Assembly: GCF_947242115.1 (NCBI RefSeq)
Contig: NC_074717.1
Location: forward strand, 35,008,201-35,072,200
DNA: 64,000 nt
Source: Biomphalaria glabrata
Lineage: Eukaryota > Mollusca > Gastropoda > Planorbidae
Direction of reading: 5' to 3'
Translations under genes and position numbers: made by a program
Part shown: piece after piece, positions 1 through 34,368 of the stretch
Numbering within the stretch: position 1 is the first letter of the stretch
Layout: the number at the start of each line of letters is the position of its first letter
The notes under the pieces: model-generated
What the model was told of the DNA's origin: nothing
Seen by the model: only the letters and a program-made list of their open reading frames with translations
Database searches by the model: none

Positions 1-845
1 ATCTTTTGACTAAATAAATTTAGTATCTTAAAAGGGTTCATATCTTTCATTAAGAGAATCTAAAACAAAAAGAAACGAATCATTTGGCAAAGCTTTATTA
101 TGTTCATCAAATATATCAAGCCAGAAGAAGAGGGAATTAGAAGACAATTCTATTATGTAACTTTTTCATACCATTTTCTGACTATGCCCATACTAATTGA
201 TTTGAGCGCTACACTTGATCAGTTGTAGTTGTGGCAAAATTTATAGAACATAACTGGGCGTTTATTCATTTTTCATCTTTAGTTAAACATTATATTAAAG
301 AAAAAAAAAAAGACATGATCTTTCTGTTATATTCTTAGTTTATACAGAAAAAACAAATGGTCCTGCTGTTGTTATCCTGGAAAGGAATGATTTGGGCTTT
401 AGATTATTTAGATTTTTTAAAACAAATAAATAAACAAATTTGAAATCAATTTATAATAGACCTAATTTGTTTGAAGAGAAAGTTTTCAAGATCCAATTTC
501 ATTTTAATTCAGTGATGTTGGTGTGTAAACATGTTGGTGTGTAAACATGTCCAATCAAAAAGTTATCATAGTTGAAAAGACATTATTATATAAATGTGCT
601 GTAAAGTGTATCATAAGCTCTTAATTTTTATTATCAGCAAAAGATAATCTATTCCCTATATTTCTTTTACATTGATTTTTTTTCTTTGCTTTTGAAAAAA
701 TGTTGTTAACATGTGATATGTGTTACATTTATATGTTTAGTTTTGTTTTTTTTAGAAAATATTTTTAGTTGAATTTTAAACATCAAAATCATTTTGATTG
801 CTACAAGAAAAGGTGGATGTTGTCATAATTTTGTTTTATACCTAG
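1..845. other. Intronic sequence upstream of the first WDR7 exon seen
   Basis: AT-rich, with a 16-bp tandem word (GTTGGTGTGTAAACAT twice near 518-550). I see no exon or recognisable element. The acceptor TTTTATACCTAG at 834-845 closes it. Confidence 0.5.
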
Positions 846-23453
<22,608 letters not shown>

Positions 23454-25000
23454 TCCTTAAGTGTGAACATTAGAGTTCAGTGTTATCTTGCAAGTGAGCA
23501 TTAGAGTTGATATCAGTGTTATCTTGCAAGGTGTGATTAATAAAAAAAAATGCCTGTGCTAATTTAACATTTTCAATCTTGGTGATATTAAGTTTAGTTA
23601 ATTTGTTTAAAACTTCTTTAGAAAGCTTATAGGTCTTGATTTTTAATTTAATATTTTTCAAGAATGCATGATAGTCATATGGTTATTAGACTTTCACAAA
23701 GAATAAGTAACAAAAATAAAGTGAAGCCTCATGTTCAAACTGCAAAATTGATTTTTCAAGTAAATCATTTTATGAATTTGTTTTATCAACACTTGGTTTG
23801 TTCAATATATTTTTTTAGTTGAAAAATACTTAACTGCATAAAATATCAAATTGATTATTAAAGAAACAATACATGGTGTCATAAAATGTTCAGATTTACT
23901 TATGATAAATTAAAAAAAAAAATCTTTGTCTGTTTGTGTACTGGTATTTACTTAACTACTTTGGTAAACAGAGGACAAAGCATAGACATTATAATTTTAG
24001 CTTGTTAAAGTTAAGACATGGAATATTATTTGGTGTGTTTGTTGAATTTTGTTATCAAATTTTTATTTTGGTCTTTCAAAAATTATGTTTTGTCGTCATT
24101 GTTTATTTATTATTGTAACACTATCTCTATAAATAGAATCTAATCCCCTGGAACAAAACAGTCTTTTGTTCAAATGTGTTGTTGAGCTAAGGTTAGTCTA
24201 AGCCAGCCTAAACAGTGCTAGCTGATACATACTTTGCTTGTTCTCTTCTTGTCAATGAATGGCTCACTTGTTAGTACTGAGTGCAGTTGCCAAAATGTAT
24301 AACCCAAGTGTTGATGTCAACAAAAAAAACATTTGACATAATGCACTAGACATGTATCTTGTGTATATAGTTTCACTTGATCACTGGAAACTTTATTGTG
24401 GCTCCATGTTGTTGGTGGCATTACATTACTGCGTTATGTATTGTATTGTGTTTTCAGAATCTAGATCCATTGTTTAGCCGTAGAACAGAGCTAGTCATGT
24501 GTTCACTCCCTTTCTTGACTGGCTCTTCTTCCTCTTATCCCAGCTTTCATCTTATTCCTAATGTCTAAGCTTAGGGTTAGGCAAGCATCAGAATTTCCTG
24601 AAATGTGGTCACCAAGTCTTAATAATGTTGGCCAAAACACCTGAAAGTCATACTAGCAAGAGGAATGCATGCCCAACTTGTTCACTAGTATATTTGTTCT
24701 AAGTTCTATCAAGAATTCAATTGGCTGCAAATGATTTCAACATTAAAAATATTTGCTGCTTGCGTTGTAGTTTGAATAGATTTATGTTTATATTTGTGAT
24801 ATTTGTGTAATATAGAATAATCAAAGTCATATTCATTATTTATGTCTTTATATTTAATTATTATGTGTGGATTTTGTAATATATTAAAACAAAAAAAAGG
24901 TTGTAAACTTTTAGATCAATTGAGCAGACATTAATTTTGTATAATTTGTAGTCTATTTTAAAGAATGTACTTTGGACATTCCCAAACAATCATTAAAAAA
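23454..25000 (+). other. WDR7 3' untranslated region and flank
   Basis: Just after TGA, a 31-36 bp unit (ATTAGAGTT..CAGTGTTATCTTGCAA) is tandemly duplicated at 23469-23530. Possible poly(A) signals are AATAAA at about 23538 and 23714, and a more distal one (GAAATAAAAAC) at 25359. I cannot tell which is used. The rest is AT-rich without other features. Confidence 0.5.
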
Positions 25001-25014
25001 ACTTTCAGTGTGTA

Positions 25015-25165
25015 CTTTCTGGATAGCTGAATGGCTGTTTGGTGTGCACTCTGGAAAGTACTTGCTTTTCTGGGGTTGGAATCCTGCTTATTAATATCTC
25101 CTGCCCCCATTTTGGGCAAGAAGATAATTAATTGTTGTGTTCACTTTTAGAAAACATTCCTAGAG
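25015..25165 (+). mobile_element. Degenerate tRNA-derived SINE
   Basis: TGGCTGTTTGGTGTGCACTC resembles the heads of the SINEs at 40710 and 63600, and GGGGTTGGAATCC fits a B box. The tail is poor. Confidence 0.45.
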
Positions 25166-25879
25166 CATTATTAACAGAAACTTATTATTTTAAGTCAATA
25201 ATATTATGAACCATAAAGTAAAGCTTCAACATTGTGTGTTCAGAACCTTTGTTGAAATATCCTCGTCGTTGTATAGAAATGTAATTGTACTGGTTACTGT
25301 ACAGATCACTTTATATTTAATGAGATTTTGAGATATTTGTAGCTATTATTATCAATGAAATAAAAACTTATAGCTAACAATTACATTGTTATTGGTTTTT
25401 TGTTTTTTAGATTCTCAAATTAACATCTATTTATAAATATAGACCAAGAAATAATTAACAATTTTATTATCTTACTTTCTAACCCAAAAAAAAATAATTA
25501 AAATTAGTACTCAAGATTTGGGAAGGAGTAGAGGCTTTGAAATATAAGTTAACGAATGTTTTAATAGAAAGTAGAACATACCAGTATATACTTTTAGTTA
25601 CCAGATAACAAAGTTTGGCTGATTTAGTCTTTATAATATAGCCAAGGGTTACTTTTAATATATTTTGTGCTATCTGAGACATTAAAACTCATTTCTCCAT
25701 TGTCATTAATAATGTTTCAAAAATTAAATACTTGAAACCTAAAAAAAATTGGGATTTGTGCTGCTGCCAAACAATGGGTGAAAACAGGTGGGTTAAGGCA
25801 TTTTATTTTTAAAACAGAAAACATTCTGTGTCAGCATTGAAATGGAACCAAGCAATGAGGAAAATTGATGGAATGAGTC

Positions 25880-26130
25880 TGATTTGATTGAGCTCAGTCA
25901 TCAGTCATAGAAGAGAGCACCTGGTAGCAGGTGACTTCTGAACTAGGCAGTGGAGATTTTGTACAAAGGCTTCAGGATTTACATTTGAGACCAAAAAGAA
26001 CAGAGGAAAGACATAGATTGCAAAAAGCGAACCTAACCCAACCACCAGCAGACATTGTTTTATGCCTGCCCAGGATGTGGCAAAATATGAAGATCACAGC
26101 TAGGACTGCATTCTAAACTCCTCCTTTATC
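25880..26130 (+). mobile_element. LINE 3' fragment, decayed
   Basis: CATAGAAGAGAGCACCTGGT through ACAAAGGCTTC aligns with 15007-15085 (CATAGAAGAGAGCACATGGT). In pieces it still suggests the Cys-rich C-terminus of LINE ORF2 (CPGCGK-like). Several stops are present. Confidence 0.6.
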
Positions 26131-26185
26131 TTCAGACTTGAAGCCAAGCCTTACTATAAATCTGATTTTACTATCATTAACATAT

Positions 26186-26681
26186 TGTAGTGAATCTCAC
26201 TATCCAGGCTCTCAGCAAACTGCACCACACGACACCACCAACTGAAAGAACTTGACAACTCAGGGCTCCAAGTAACGTAATAGTTTAATGTCAATAAATA
26301 ACAGCCAATACTGTACAATTGGCAACATGCAACACAGACTGTACTCTCCGTTAATAACCGTATGGACGTATCAACTCTTGCACTGGTCTCTCCGTCTTGT
26401 CTCGGACTTGTACTGAGCCGTCATACCTCCGCTCTTTATATAGGACCCCTGCTGGCCTTCTAGAACCGGACAGAACATCACTCGACCCTTCTGGTAATCA
26501 TGATGACATCCCTCGTGACGCTCCTGAGTTCTGTTCCCGAACTGTCATGTTGACACTTGTCTTGGCTGACCGTCATAACTCATCACGGTTGACCGCTCGT
26601 CTAGCGCTGGCCTGGGGCGATTTGCGTCGACTGACTACACACACACCACTACCCCCATGTGCCACCACCAGGTTTATTACA
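26186..26681 (-). mobile_element. Solo LTR of an LTR retrotransposon (fossil)
   Basis: Read on the minus strand, the 496-bp block runs from TGTAATAAACC to TTCACTACA. It carries a TATA-type promoter word (CCTATATAAAGAGC, about 26430-26443) in the right place and is flanked by the 4-bp repeat ATAT (26182-26185 and 26682-26685). No internal retroelement coding lies beside it, so it is the usual product of LTR-LTR recombination. Family (gypsy or BEL) cannot be told from the LTR alone. Confidence 0.65.
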
Positions 26682-26689
26682 ATATTAAT

Positions 26690-28200
26690 AATGTTCATTG
26701 GTGAATTATACCCTTTTATTTTTAAAAATAAATATAGCCTACTTATTATTTTACCAATTTTTTTCAATGTATTCTAGAAACAAACAGCATGTTATTTAAT
26801 AGTCACATAGATCAAGTTATAAAGTCAAATAGAACAAAAGAAAAGATTATGAAAGACAAAAACAAATATCTTTTTTTTTAAATATTTCTGTTAATGATAA
26901 TAATGAAACTCATTGCTTCAAGTTACTTTTGAAAAGGTGATTTAGATGTGATATTGGTACGTAATGTGAAATGAGAAGATTAGCCAACAGCGAAGAAAGC
27001 AGATCATAAAAAAAAAAAAGCTGAGAATCCAACCAGGTAACTTTGCAACAGATCCAGCATTCCTATGCCTTGTGCACAGTTGGCTTTTTGAGGTGAAAAT
27101 AGGATTCTATTGCCATCTTTGAGTTCATAGGAAATGTGCTCATCTTCGATTATTATTATAATGTAGCTATAGAGTACAACTTAGCCACAGTAGCTATTCA
27201 GAAGTTTACCATTTTATTTTTACTTTTAATTTAAGGAGTAATTTGAAAATTTTAGATGATTATCAAGAGCTTTTGTTTCATATATTTGTTCTTGAGCCCA
27301 ATGAAATTTCAGTTAAGCACTGGAACTTTGTATTCCTTTTTTAAGCCTCATATATTTGGTAATCATAAACCATTGATAGTTTAAAAGTATTACTATCTCT
27401 TTTTCTAGTAAACTGTGTAATGAAGTTTGATATTAGGATTTTGAAATAATTAATTAAAAGAAGTTATAACACATTTTTGATTCTTTGTTTTTTTATTTAT
27501 CAGATATATAAATCACTAAACTGTCTTTGGCATGAACATAACAATCAAATATTCAAGAGCATAATACAAAATGTTTTTAATATTTCATGCAGACATTCAT
27601 ATTCCTTTTATCTTAAAACCTTATCTTTTAAATTACAGACATTCCTCAAGGAAGAAGATAATGATGTATGTGTATTTCTGCATTATAGTCCAAGAAGGCT
27701 TCTAGTACAAAATACTAATTTTATCATTAATAAAGGGTGTTATATCAATTTTTTTTCCCCTTTAACAGCATAAACCTCTAACAACCACCCCGCTGTAGAC
27801 ACTGTGATACCCTTACAAAATAGTCAATTTTTACCCAATCCATGATTGACCCTATTGCCATAGGAACCCAGCATAGCCAACACTCTACATCGCAGTGCTT
27901 TTCCTTAGCACAGATTAAAAAGAGCTGAAAGCAGTCTAATTGAAGAAGAAATGCCTATGTAAGTAACTAACATAAGGCTCTCTAGCTGCATTAAGTAACC
28001 AAGTATTTCACACTAGCTTATGTATCACTTCAAATCTAGCTTGAATGAAGCATATAATATTTAAATTTTAGACAAACACATGAAATGCCTTTTTCTTGGT
28101 TTACCCTGTTAGCCATCATATTTTTTTTATTGAGTTGATCACTAGCCAAAAGAACCCCCATATATTCACTCCATCAAGCTACTCAGTCACTTCTATCATA
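26690..28200. other. Intergenic space between WDR7 and the dehydrogenase gene
   Basis: Apart from the repeat at 27080 I see only AT-rich DNA. The two genes converge here. Confidence 0.4.
27080..27180 (+). repeat. Dispersed repeat tail, copy 1
   Basis: TCATAGGAAATGTGCTCATC through GTAGCTATAGAG matches 31407-31455 (CCATAGGAAATGAGAAATGT, CTCATCTTCAATCACGAAGG). A common molluscan SINE-like 3' part; that last point is from memory. Confidence 0.55.
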
Positions 28201-28240
28201 AGTGTTACAAACAAGAAGTAAGGCCAGAGTAAAACTAAAA

Positions 28241-28246
28241 TTTATT
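28241..28246 (-). terminator. Poly(A) signal AATAAA of the dehydrogenase gene
   Basis: AATAAA on the minus strand lies 30 nt after the stop, implying a very short 3' untranslated region. Confidence 0.6.
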
Positions 28247-28275
28247 ACAAAACAACAAGTCTCTAAAATCTTATT

Positions 28276-31200
28276 TCACAACTTGGACGTGACTGGCGGG
28301 TCATTCATCTCCTCTTGGACCAACAAAGTGGGGAATTTTATGGGCATCATACGATCAGGCTCCTGCTGTGGGTCACAACGATACTTTGTGAAGTCTGTCA
28401 CTCCTTCTGATCTTAAGTAATCTTCATCAATAAGAGCCAGTCCGTTGAGTCTAAAATAAAAGACAACTTTTCAAATCAGCTTCTTAAATTAACTATTGAA
28501 AGTTACTTTTTAGTGTAATGATTATGGACAGTTATTCATACAAAGTCCTGAAATCAAACATATATATAAAAACTATTTCTTTAGAAGTGTTAATTAGGCT
28601 TAACATATGTTGTCTCCATTAACCATGAAAATTAAAGGTTTGGTACAATCTAATTCATTAACTTAAACTATTCAATGTATGGATGTCTGTAAGAATCTTC
28701 TGTAAATTATATTATAAGACAAATAATTTGAATTAAAAACAGTTCGAAATTTACATTTCTTAAGGGAAAAAGAATTATTAAGAATTTTTTTTTCTAAAGG
28801 CCATTGAAAAATGTGTATTGATAAGTGCAGTCAGTGACACATATAGAATAATTAGAACATTACTAAGAATACATTTTTTAAAAAAGCAAAACAATAAGTC
28901 TGTTAATATACCGGGTACACCGTTTTGTTGAAGATTATGAATACAGTACTTTAATCCATCAATTACATGTAAACAGAAATATTTGTATGGAGGCACTAAA
29001 TCAACCCAAACATCAAACAATCAAAACATATTATCACACATTATGTTAAACAACTCTCACAGGAACCTATGATGAAATGAGGGTGGAGTCTCACCATTAT
29101 GTCTACTTCACAAGTTGACAAGAATTAACACAAAAGTAGATGGCCCCAGAAGAGGAGCAATTACAATCTACTTAAGGAGAGAAAACAAAGGTCTTTAACT
29201 AACAGTGGCTATAATAGTCAACCAAAACAGTACCTCACATATATAAATGAAATTTGTTTTGTAGCAGAAAGATATCAATGACATGGTGAGAGTTTTTACA
29301 CAACTACATAGTGTTTCTTGATTGTCTAGAAGTGAAGAAAGAAAAGTCAATGTCCTAATGGCATTAGCTGAACAGTTGGTACACAATTATTTTCATATTT
29401 ACCTGTTTTGTTAAAAAAAAGTTGCTCAGTTTAGCATATCACATCGAATCAAAATATTTGTCGTAGCTAGTTAGTTTTGTATTAAAAATGTACACAATCT
29501 AATAGCGCCGCTTTCTTCAATAGGCAATGACGTCATTTATGCTATCTTATTTTGTGCAGTATTTTTTTCTCCCCTTGTAGCTTCGTCATAATTTTTCATA
29601 TGATGTCATTTTTTTTTTCTTGTACATTTGGTGCATTCACGCCATATTGCTCAACAGAGCTGTATCTTGAGTTCCTGAATTTTCCATGCATTTTACGTTA
29701 CTGGACAGCCTTAGTGTTTGTCTTGATTATATTTTTGAAGGACTATTTGACATCTGTTTAGGGGTTTCAAGTTCTGGATTCCAGATTTCAGTGTTCAGTC
29801 TTGGGGTTGCATTGTCACTTTGTGAGTTTTGCTGCTACCCTTAACTTTGTATCTTCATTGTTGGTGAACATTCATCTTGGCTAAAAGATACTTGTGTTGC
29901 CATGAACATTTGTGTATGAAGTGAACTGAACCTGATTACAGAATCTTTGTCTTGAAATGAAATATTGTTGAGGTCAATATTATTGGAAATCATACTAAAA
30001 GGTGGTTATTCTGTTTGAAATACTATTTAAGTATTTAATTGAACTGTACTATGAGTTATTAATTTTCACATCATGCTATATGTACTTGTATTCAATTTTC
30101 ATTCCCATTAGTCATATGACATTTCATTGTATAAATCTCATTGTATTAAATTTATAGTTTAATTGTAAATCATCATACACATTGTTTATAATTTATATAC
30201 AACTGGATGTGTATGGTGTGTCTGTTAGGCTGAACCTTGGGACTGATATATTTATTAAGTAATAAGAAATTATAAATTAATTATAACACACAGGCATATT
30301 GCAATCCAAATGACATTTTTAATACCTAGACAACTTAATAATTAGTAATTAAATAATCAAAGTCCTGACAATATTGTAGCTACATACTTTTCTGTTGTCT
30401 CTTCTGCTATCTGAAAACAGGCATCAGCAAATATTGTAGGCTTTCTCATATAAGCAGGGGCCAAGTTACGAACTTGTGTGACATGACTTTCAATAACTGT
30501 TGCTGGCCACAATGCACTGATTGAAACTCCTGAGAAAAACAATAATTCAAATTACAGGAAAGTGATTTTTTGTTGATATTTAAAAAAAAACTAAAAGGTT
30601 CGACACAATATTTTCAAGCTCTAAACAAAAAAATTTATAAAGAAAACTTGCTTTATTAAGATTAAACAAAAATGGAAAAAGACAAAAGCAATTTAGGATA
30701 TTAAGGTGACATGTTTAAAAAAAATAAACTTTTGAAGGCTTTTGAAGGCCGAAGATTGATCTGAAGAAAATAGAAAAAAGAAACTGTATTTACCTGTGCC
30801 AGTTAGTTCATTAGCTAACCCATGAACTAAGACAGTCATTGCTACTTTTGTCATGGAATATGGGGTTTTACCTTTAAAAAATCTGAAAATGATAAGAAAA
30901 TATTACAACTTTTTACAAGCACAAAAACATAAATAATATTAGTTCTATCTATAATTAAAAGTGTATTAAATAACAAAACTAAACAGATAATAAAAGAGTG
31001 TTTTAAGTGCATCTAAATTACATAGTATAACGTTTTTAAAGATTACACAAAATACAATAAAAGATCATTTTTTTTAATTACAAAAAAAAAATAGAATGCC
31101 TTTCTTCAGAGACACCTATTATAAATTGGAGGTGCTACAAGAATCAAGCGTCCCTTCTTTCTCTCCAACATGTGTGGCAAAATGTTCTGTACCATACAAA

Positions 31201-32461
31201 AAGCTCCACGAGCATTCACTTCATTCATCAAATCCCAGCGCTTGAGTGGAGTTTCAATGACACTGTTCCATAGCACAGCTCCTGTATGCAGAAAAGAGAT
31301 TTAGCCATAATAACAATACCACAGAATGAATGTATTATTTATGCTGTTATTTAGGTATGCAGCCAGCTTTTTAAAGTGAAGATTGGACTTTACAGTCACA
31401 TTCGAGCCCATAGGAAATGAGAAATGTACTCATCTTCAATCACGAAGGAGGAGCTATATATATATATTTAGGTATGAAAAAGTTACATTCTTGTGTTTTT
31501 GTATTACCGGAGTATGAGTATGTGGTCTGAATGTTTTGAATGTTCAGTATGACAAGGAGTATTTTGTAAGTTATTTGGTTTCCTGATGAATGAAAAAAAA
31601 AAAGACGCACTTTACTGTTGCTTTGTTTTAGATATTAAACTTATTCTTTTCTTTTGATAACTGGAATTTTAGATTTTATTTCAAAGTATAGTTATAGGTT
31701 TTTAAGGGATTTATGTTAATCAGGACTGTTATAAATTGTCATCCTTTATAATTGGTTGCTAACTTTTTACACCTGTGCTCAAGTGACCTTAGCCTGATGA
31801 CATATTTTGAAGTGGATAGGCTTTGTCTTTGTCCTTCAAAATCATAATGATAATCATAATAATCATACATTATAACCAGTAACTACAAGAAGACAAACCA
31901 GCATTATAAACAGCTACATCAAGAGATCCATATGTATCAATGCATTCTTGGACTGTGCTGGCAATGTCATCTTCTTTACGCACATTACATTTGACGGGTT
32001 TGGCATCACCACCTTTGTCTTTGATTTCCTTTGCAACATCAAAGATTGTACCTTTTCAATAGAAAAATAATATTTTTCTCTAAATTAAACAGTAAATTTG
32101 GTTGTAAAACTTAATACCTGGTTACAAAATTATTCAATTAGTTACAAGGAAATGGAACACATTAATTATATTATTATAAAGTTTTAAGTTACTTACAATA
32201 ATTGACAACAATCATTTATCCTGCCACTTATACACTTTTTATGTAGCACTTACCAAGCAGTTTGTGTAGCACTTACCAGGCAGTTTGTGTAGCACTTACT
32301 AAGCACTTATAAGTGCCATTTTTGAAGCACTTACCAGGTAGTTTGTCACTATGTTCTGTAGTTTTGGCAGCAACACAAACTTTGTATCCATTTTCAGCAA
32401 ATTTTAAAGCAATCTGTTTCCCTATGCCTCTTGTAGCCCCTATGACCAATGCTGATTTCAT
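28276..32461 (-). CDS. Short-chain dehydrogenase/reductase, HSDL2/AtuG-like, no SCP2 domain (six exons, 283 aa)
   Basis: Coding exons, in gene order: 32461-32335, 32051-31899, 31281-31116, 30882-30794, 30529-30388, 28450-28276 (TGA). All phases match. The start MKSALVIGATRGIGKQ places the Rossmann NAD(P) motif GATRGIG at residues 8-14; later come YNAG (91-94), the Asn of NARG (116), and YSMTK (157-161), the YxxxK catalytic pair, then ISALWPATVIES, a block typical of HSDL2 and bacterial AtuG-type SDRs. The usual catalytic Ser is Ala in LVAPPIYNR (residue 143; HSDL2 has ISPP as I recall). Human HSDL2 continues into an SCP2 domain; this protein stops after about 60 residues. A likely acceptor 14 nt upstream of the ATG (TTATTGCAG, minus) implies a 5' noncoding exon. 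Substrate unknown. Confidence 0.9.
28451..30387. other. Last intron of the dehydrogenase gene
   Basis: 1.9 kb, AT-rich, no element recognised. Confidence 0.4.
31355..31460 (+). repeat. Dispersed repeat tail, copy 2, in a dehydrogenase intron
   Basis: Shares GCTTTTT-AAGTGAA, TCGAGCCCATAGGAAATGAG and CTCATCTTCAATCACGAAGG with 27080-27180. Confidence 0.55.
32250..32340 (-). repeat. Triplicated 5' splice-site region of the first coding exon
   Basis: The exon end AACTACCTG|GTAAGTGCT (donor at 32334) is followed on the minus strand by two near-copies, AACTGCCTG|GTAAGTGCT (donor at 32276) and AACTGCTTG|GTAAGTGCT (donor at 32253). All three are good donors. Only the first keeps the reading frame into the next exon; use of the second adds 58 nt and shifts frame. 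Confidence 0.75.
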
Positions 32462-32599
32462 TTTCAGGAGTACCACTGCAATAATAACCAATAGTATTAA
32501 TAATACTAACTACAGTAATTTAGTTAAGTATATTAATTATTCACAATTAATCCATTTTCAAGGTATACAACAATAATTAATTGTTTATATATTGTAAAA

Positions 32600-33350
32600 A
32601 TAATGAGATTGATTCGATTGTACATAATTTCAAGGAAAAAAAATATTTTTTAAATAATAATAAAAGACTTTTTTTTGTTGAGTCTTAGTTTTTCTATTAC
32701 ATTAAAACAGAATAGACATAAATAAATAAAAAAACTATGTGAAGTTTCAACACCATATCATTTATAGAGTTTTTATAATTAAGTAATTTAAAGTTCATAT
32801 ATTTTTTTTTGAAACATTTTTTTCTAAGGGCTAAAGGAAGCTAATTTTTTACATCTAAAATTGTAAAAACCTCACAATTATTGAATTTATAAAATCTATA
32901 TAAACTTGATATTATCATTGGAAAGCTCTCTGCTACAGAAGGCTAGATGTCAATCTGAAGTCTCTAGATGTCAATCTGAAGTCTAAGGTTACATTGCATA
33001 GGCTATGTCCATATCATAATGCTATCTTAATTATGCACATGCCCATATGCTCATTTTGAAGTTTGTATACATCTAGAAGTAACAAATAACAAAACTAATC
33101 TATTTACTATTATAGATTTACTAGATTTATTAGGCTTGGTTACTTGACTAGTCTAGACTCTAGATTTTTCTAATAGTACTAATAGATTCTATTATTAGAT
33201 TCTATAGATGATGTAGATTATTGTAGATCTAATAAAGATCTATTAATACTAGATTTTGATCTAATCTAGTATGAGACAATGAAAAGATCTAGATCTACTA
33301 TCCTACTACTTAGATTCTATCTTATCTTTTATCTTATATAATACAGATGA
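32600..33350. other. AT-rich upstream flank of the dehydrogenase gene
   Basis: Low complexity with many TAGATCTA words (33080-33350). Promoter elements cannot be picked out. Confidence 0.4.
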
Positions 33351-33384
33351 TACTTGGTTCCGCAAGTTTGTTATTGCCGGAAGT

Positions 33385-33885
33385 GGTAATGGATGTAAGC
33401 CTCTGACAACCAGTCCAACTCCTGGCCTTCACGTGTGGCTCAGATATTGAGTCCGGCGGAACTGTTCTCACTAACAGGAGAAGGGGCAAAGGCGAGTAAC
33501 TGGCGCCTTAACCAGTAAGCTTCGGGCAGGAGGGGCTCGTTAGCCATGGCTGGCTACCCACCTAAGAGAAGGAAAACTCTGAATTCAAACCTCTGTTGCC
33601 TTGCAATCATGGGAAAGGCTTCAGGAGTCAACCCTGAGGAAAAATCAGGAGCTGGCGACCCTAAGGCAGTTTGCAGCACCCAGTGCTACACTCTGGCAGA
33701 ACCTGCGACGCCACTGACCCCAAACTGTATTAGCACTGCCGTTCCTTTGGATAAATCAGCTGCGTGGAGAGGGGGGAACTGATGTGTGGGCGACATCATT
33801 CCGACCACAGCTAATGCTCAGGCATTCATCTCATTTGCATGAGATGATCCATAGTCGCTTTGCAACTGAAGGAGGCCATAGATTT
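33385..33885 (+). mobile_element. Internally deleted LINE or LINE-derived non-autonomous element
   Basis: The GC-rich block starts with a 5'-UTR-like sequence (CCTCTGACAACCAGTCC, GGCTCGTTAGCC) leading to ATG at 33546 and a 78-codon frame (MAGYPPKRRKTLNSN) that may be the start of ORF1. After the stop it passes at once to a 3' tail, GATGATCCATAGTCGCTTTG then CAACTGAAGGAGGCC, which matches the tail of the LINE at 49290-49340 (minus strand). It therefore looks like two ends of a LINE with the middle gone. Confidence 0.6.
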
Positions 33886-34069
33886 CAAAACAAGAAGATG
33901 ATCATACATTTTCTTTTTTCATGCATATTAACCAATGAGTATTTTATTAAATTTTGTTTTTGTATTTGAAGATTATGGTTCAGTGTTTTATGTATAATTG
34001 CTACTTTACTTTTGAGTCTTCTACCCTGAAGGCTTTCTAAATTTAGTGATTTTACTAAAGGTGTTACTC

Positions 34070-34368
34070 TAGTCAAATGTGAATATTCAAAGAGGCTTTG
34101 TAAACAGAAGGAAAACCTATATAGAAAATTTAAAGAAACTAAGGCAGAAAGAGTTTACAAAAAGTATATAAAAATTAAAGACCTAACCCAAAAATAAGCA
34201 GACAGCTGCAGAGTGAATACATAAACAATGTAATATCTAAAGATAACAACAAAAACCTATGGTCATAAGAAAATGGAAACAACAGGCATAGCGCCATTAA
34301 AAGGAGAAGATAACACATAATGATAATGAAACTAAAGCTAACATCCCAAATAAATACTTTGCATCAGC
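34070..34368 (+). mobile_element. LINE fragment, plus orientation
   Basis: The stretch with AATGTAATATCTAAAGATAA and GGAAACAACAGGCATAGCGC reads the same as the minus strand of 35640-35790, so it is the region before the RT of the same LINE, inverted relative to the next feature. Stops are frequent. Confidence 0.7.
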
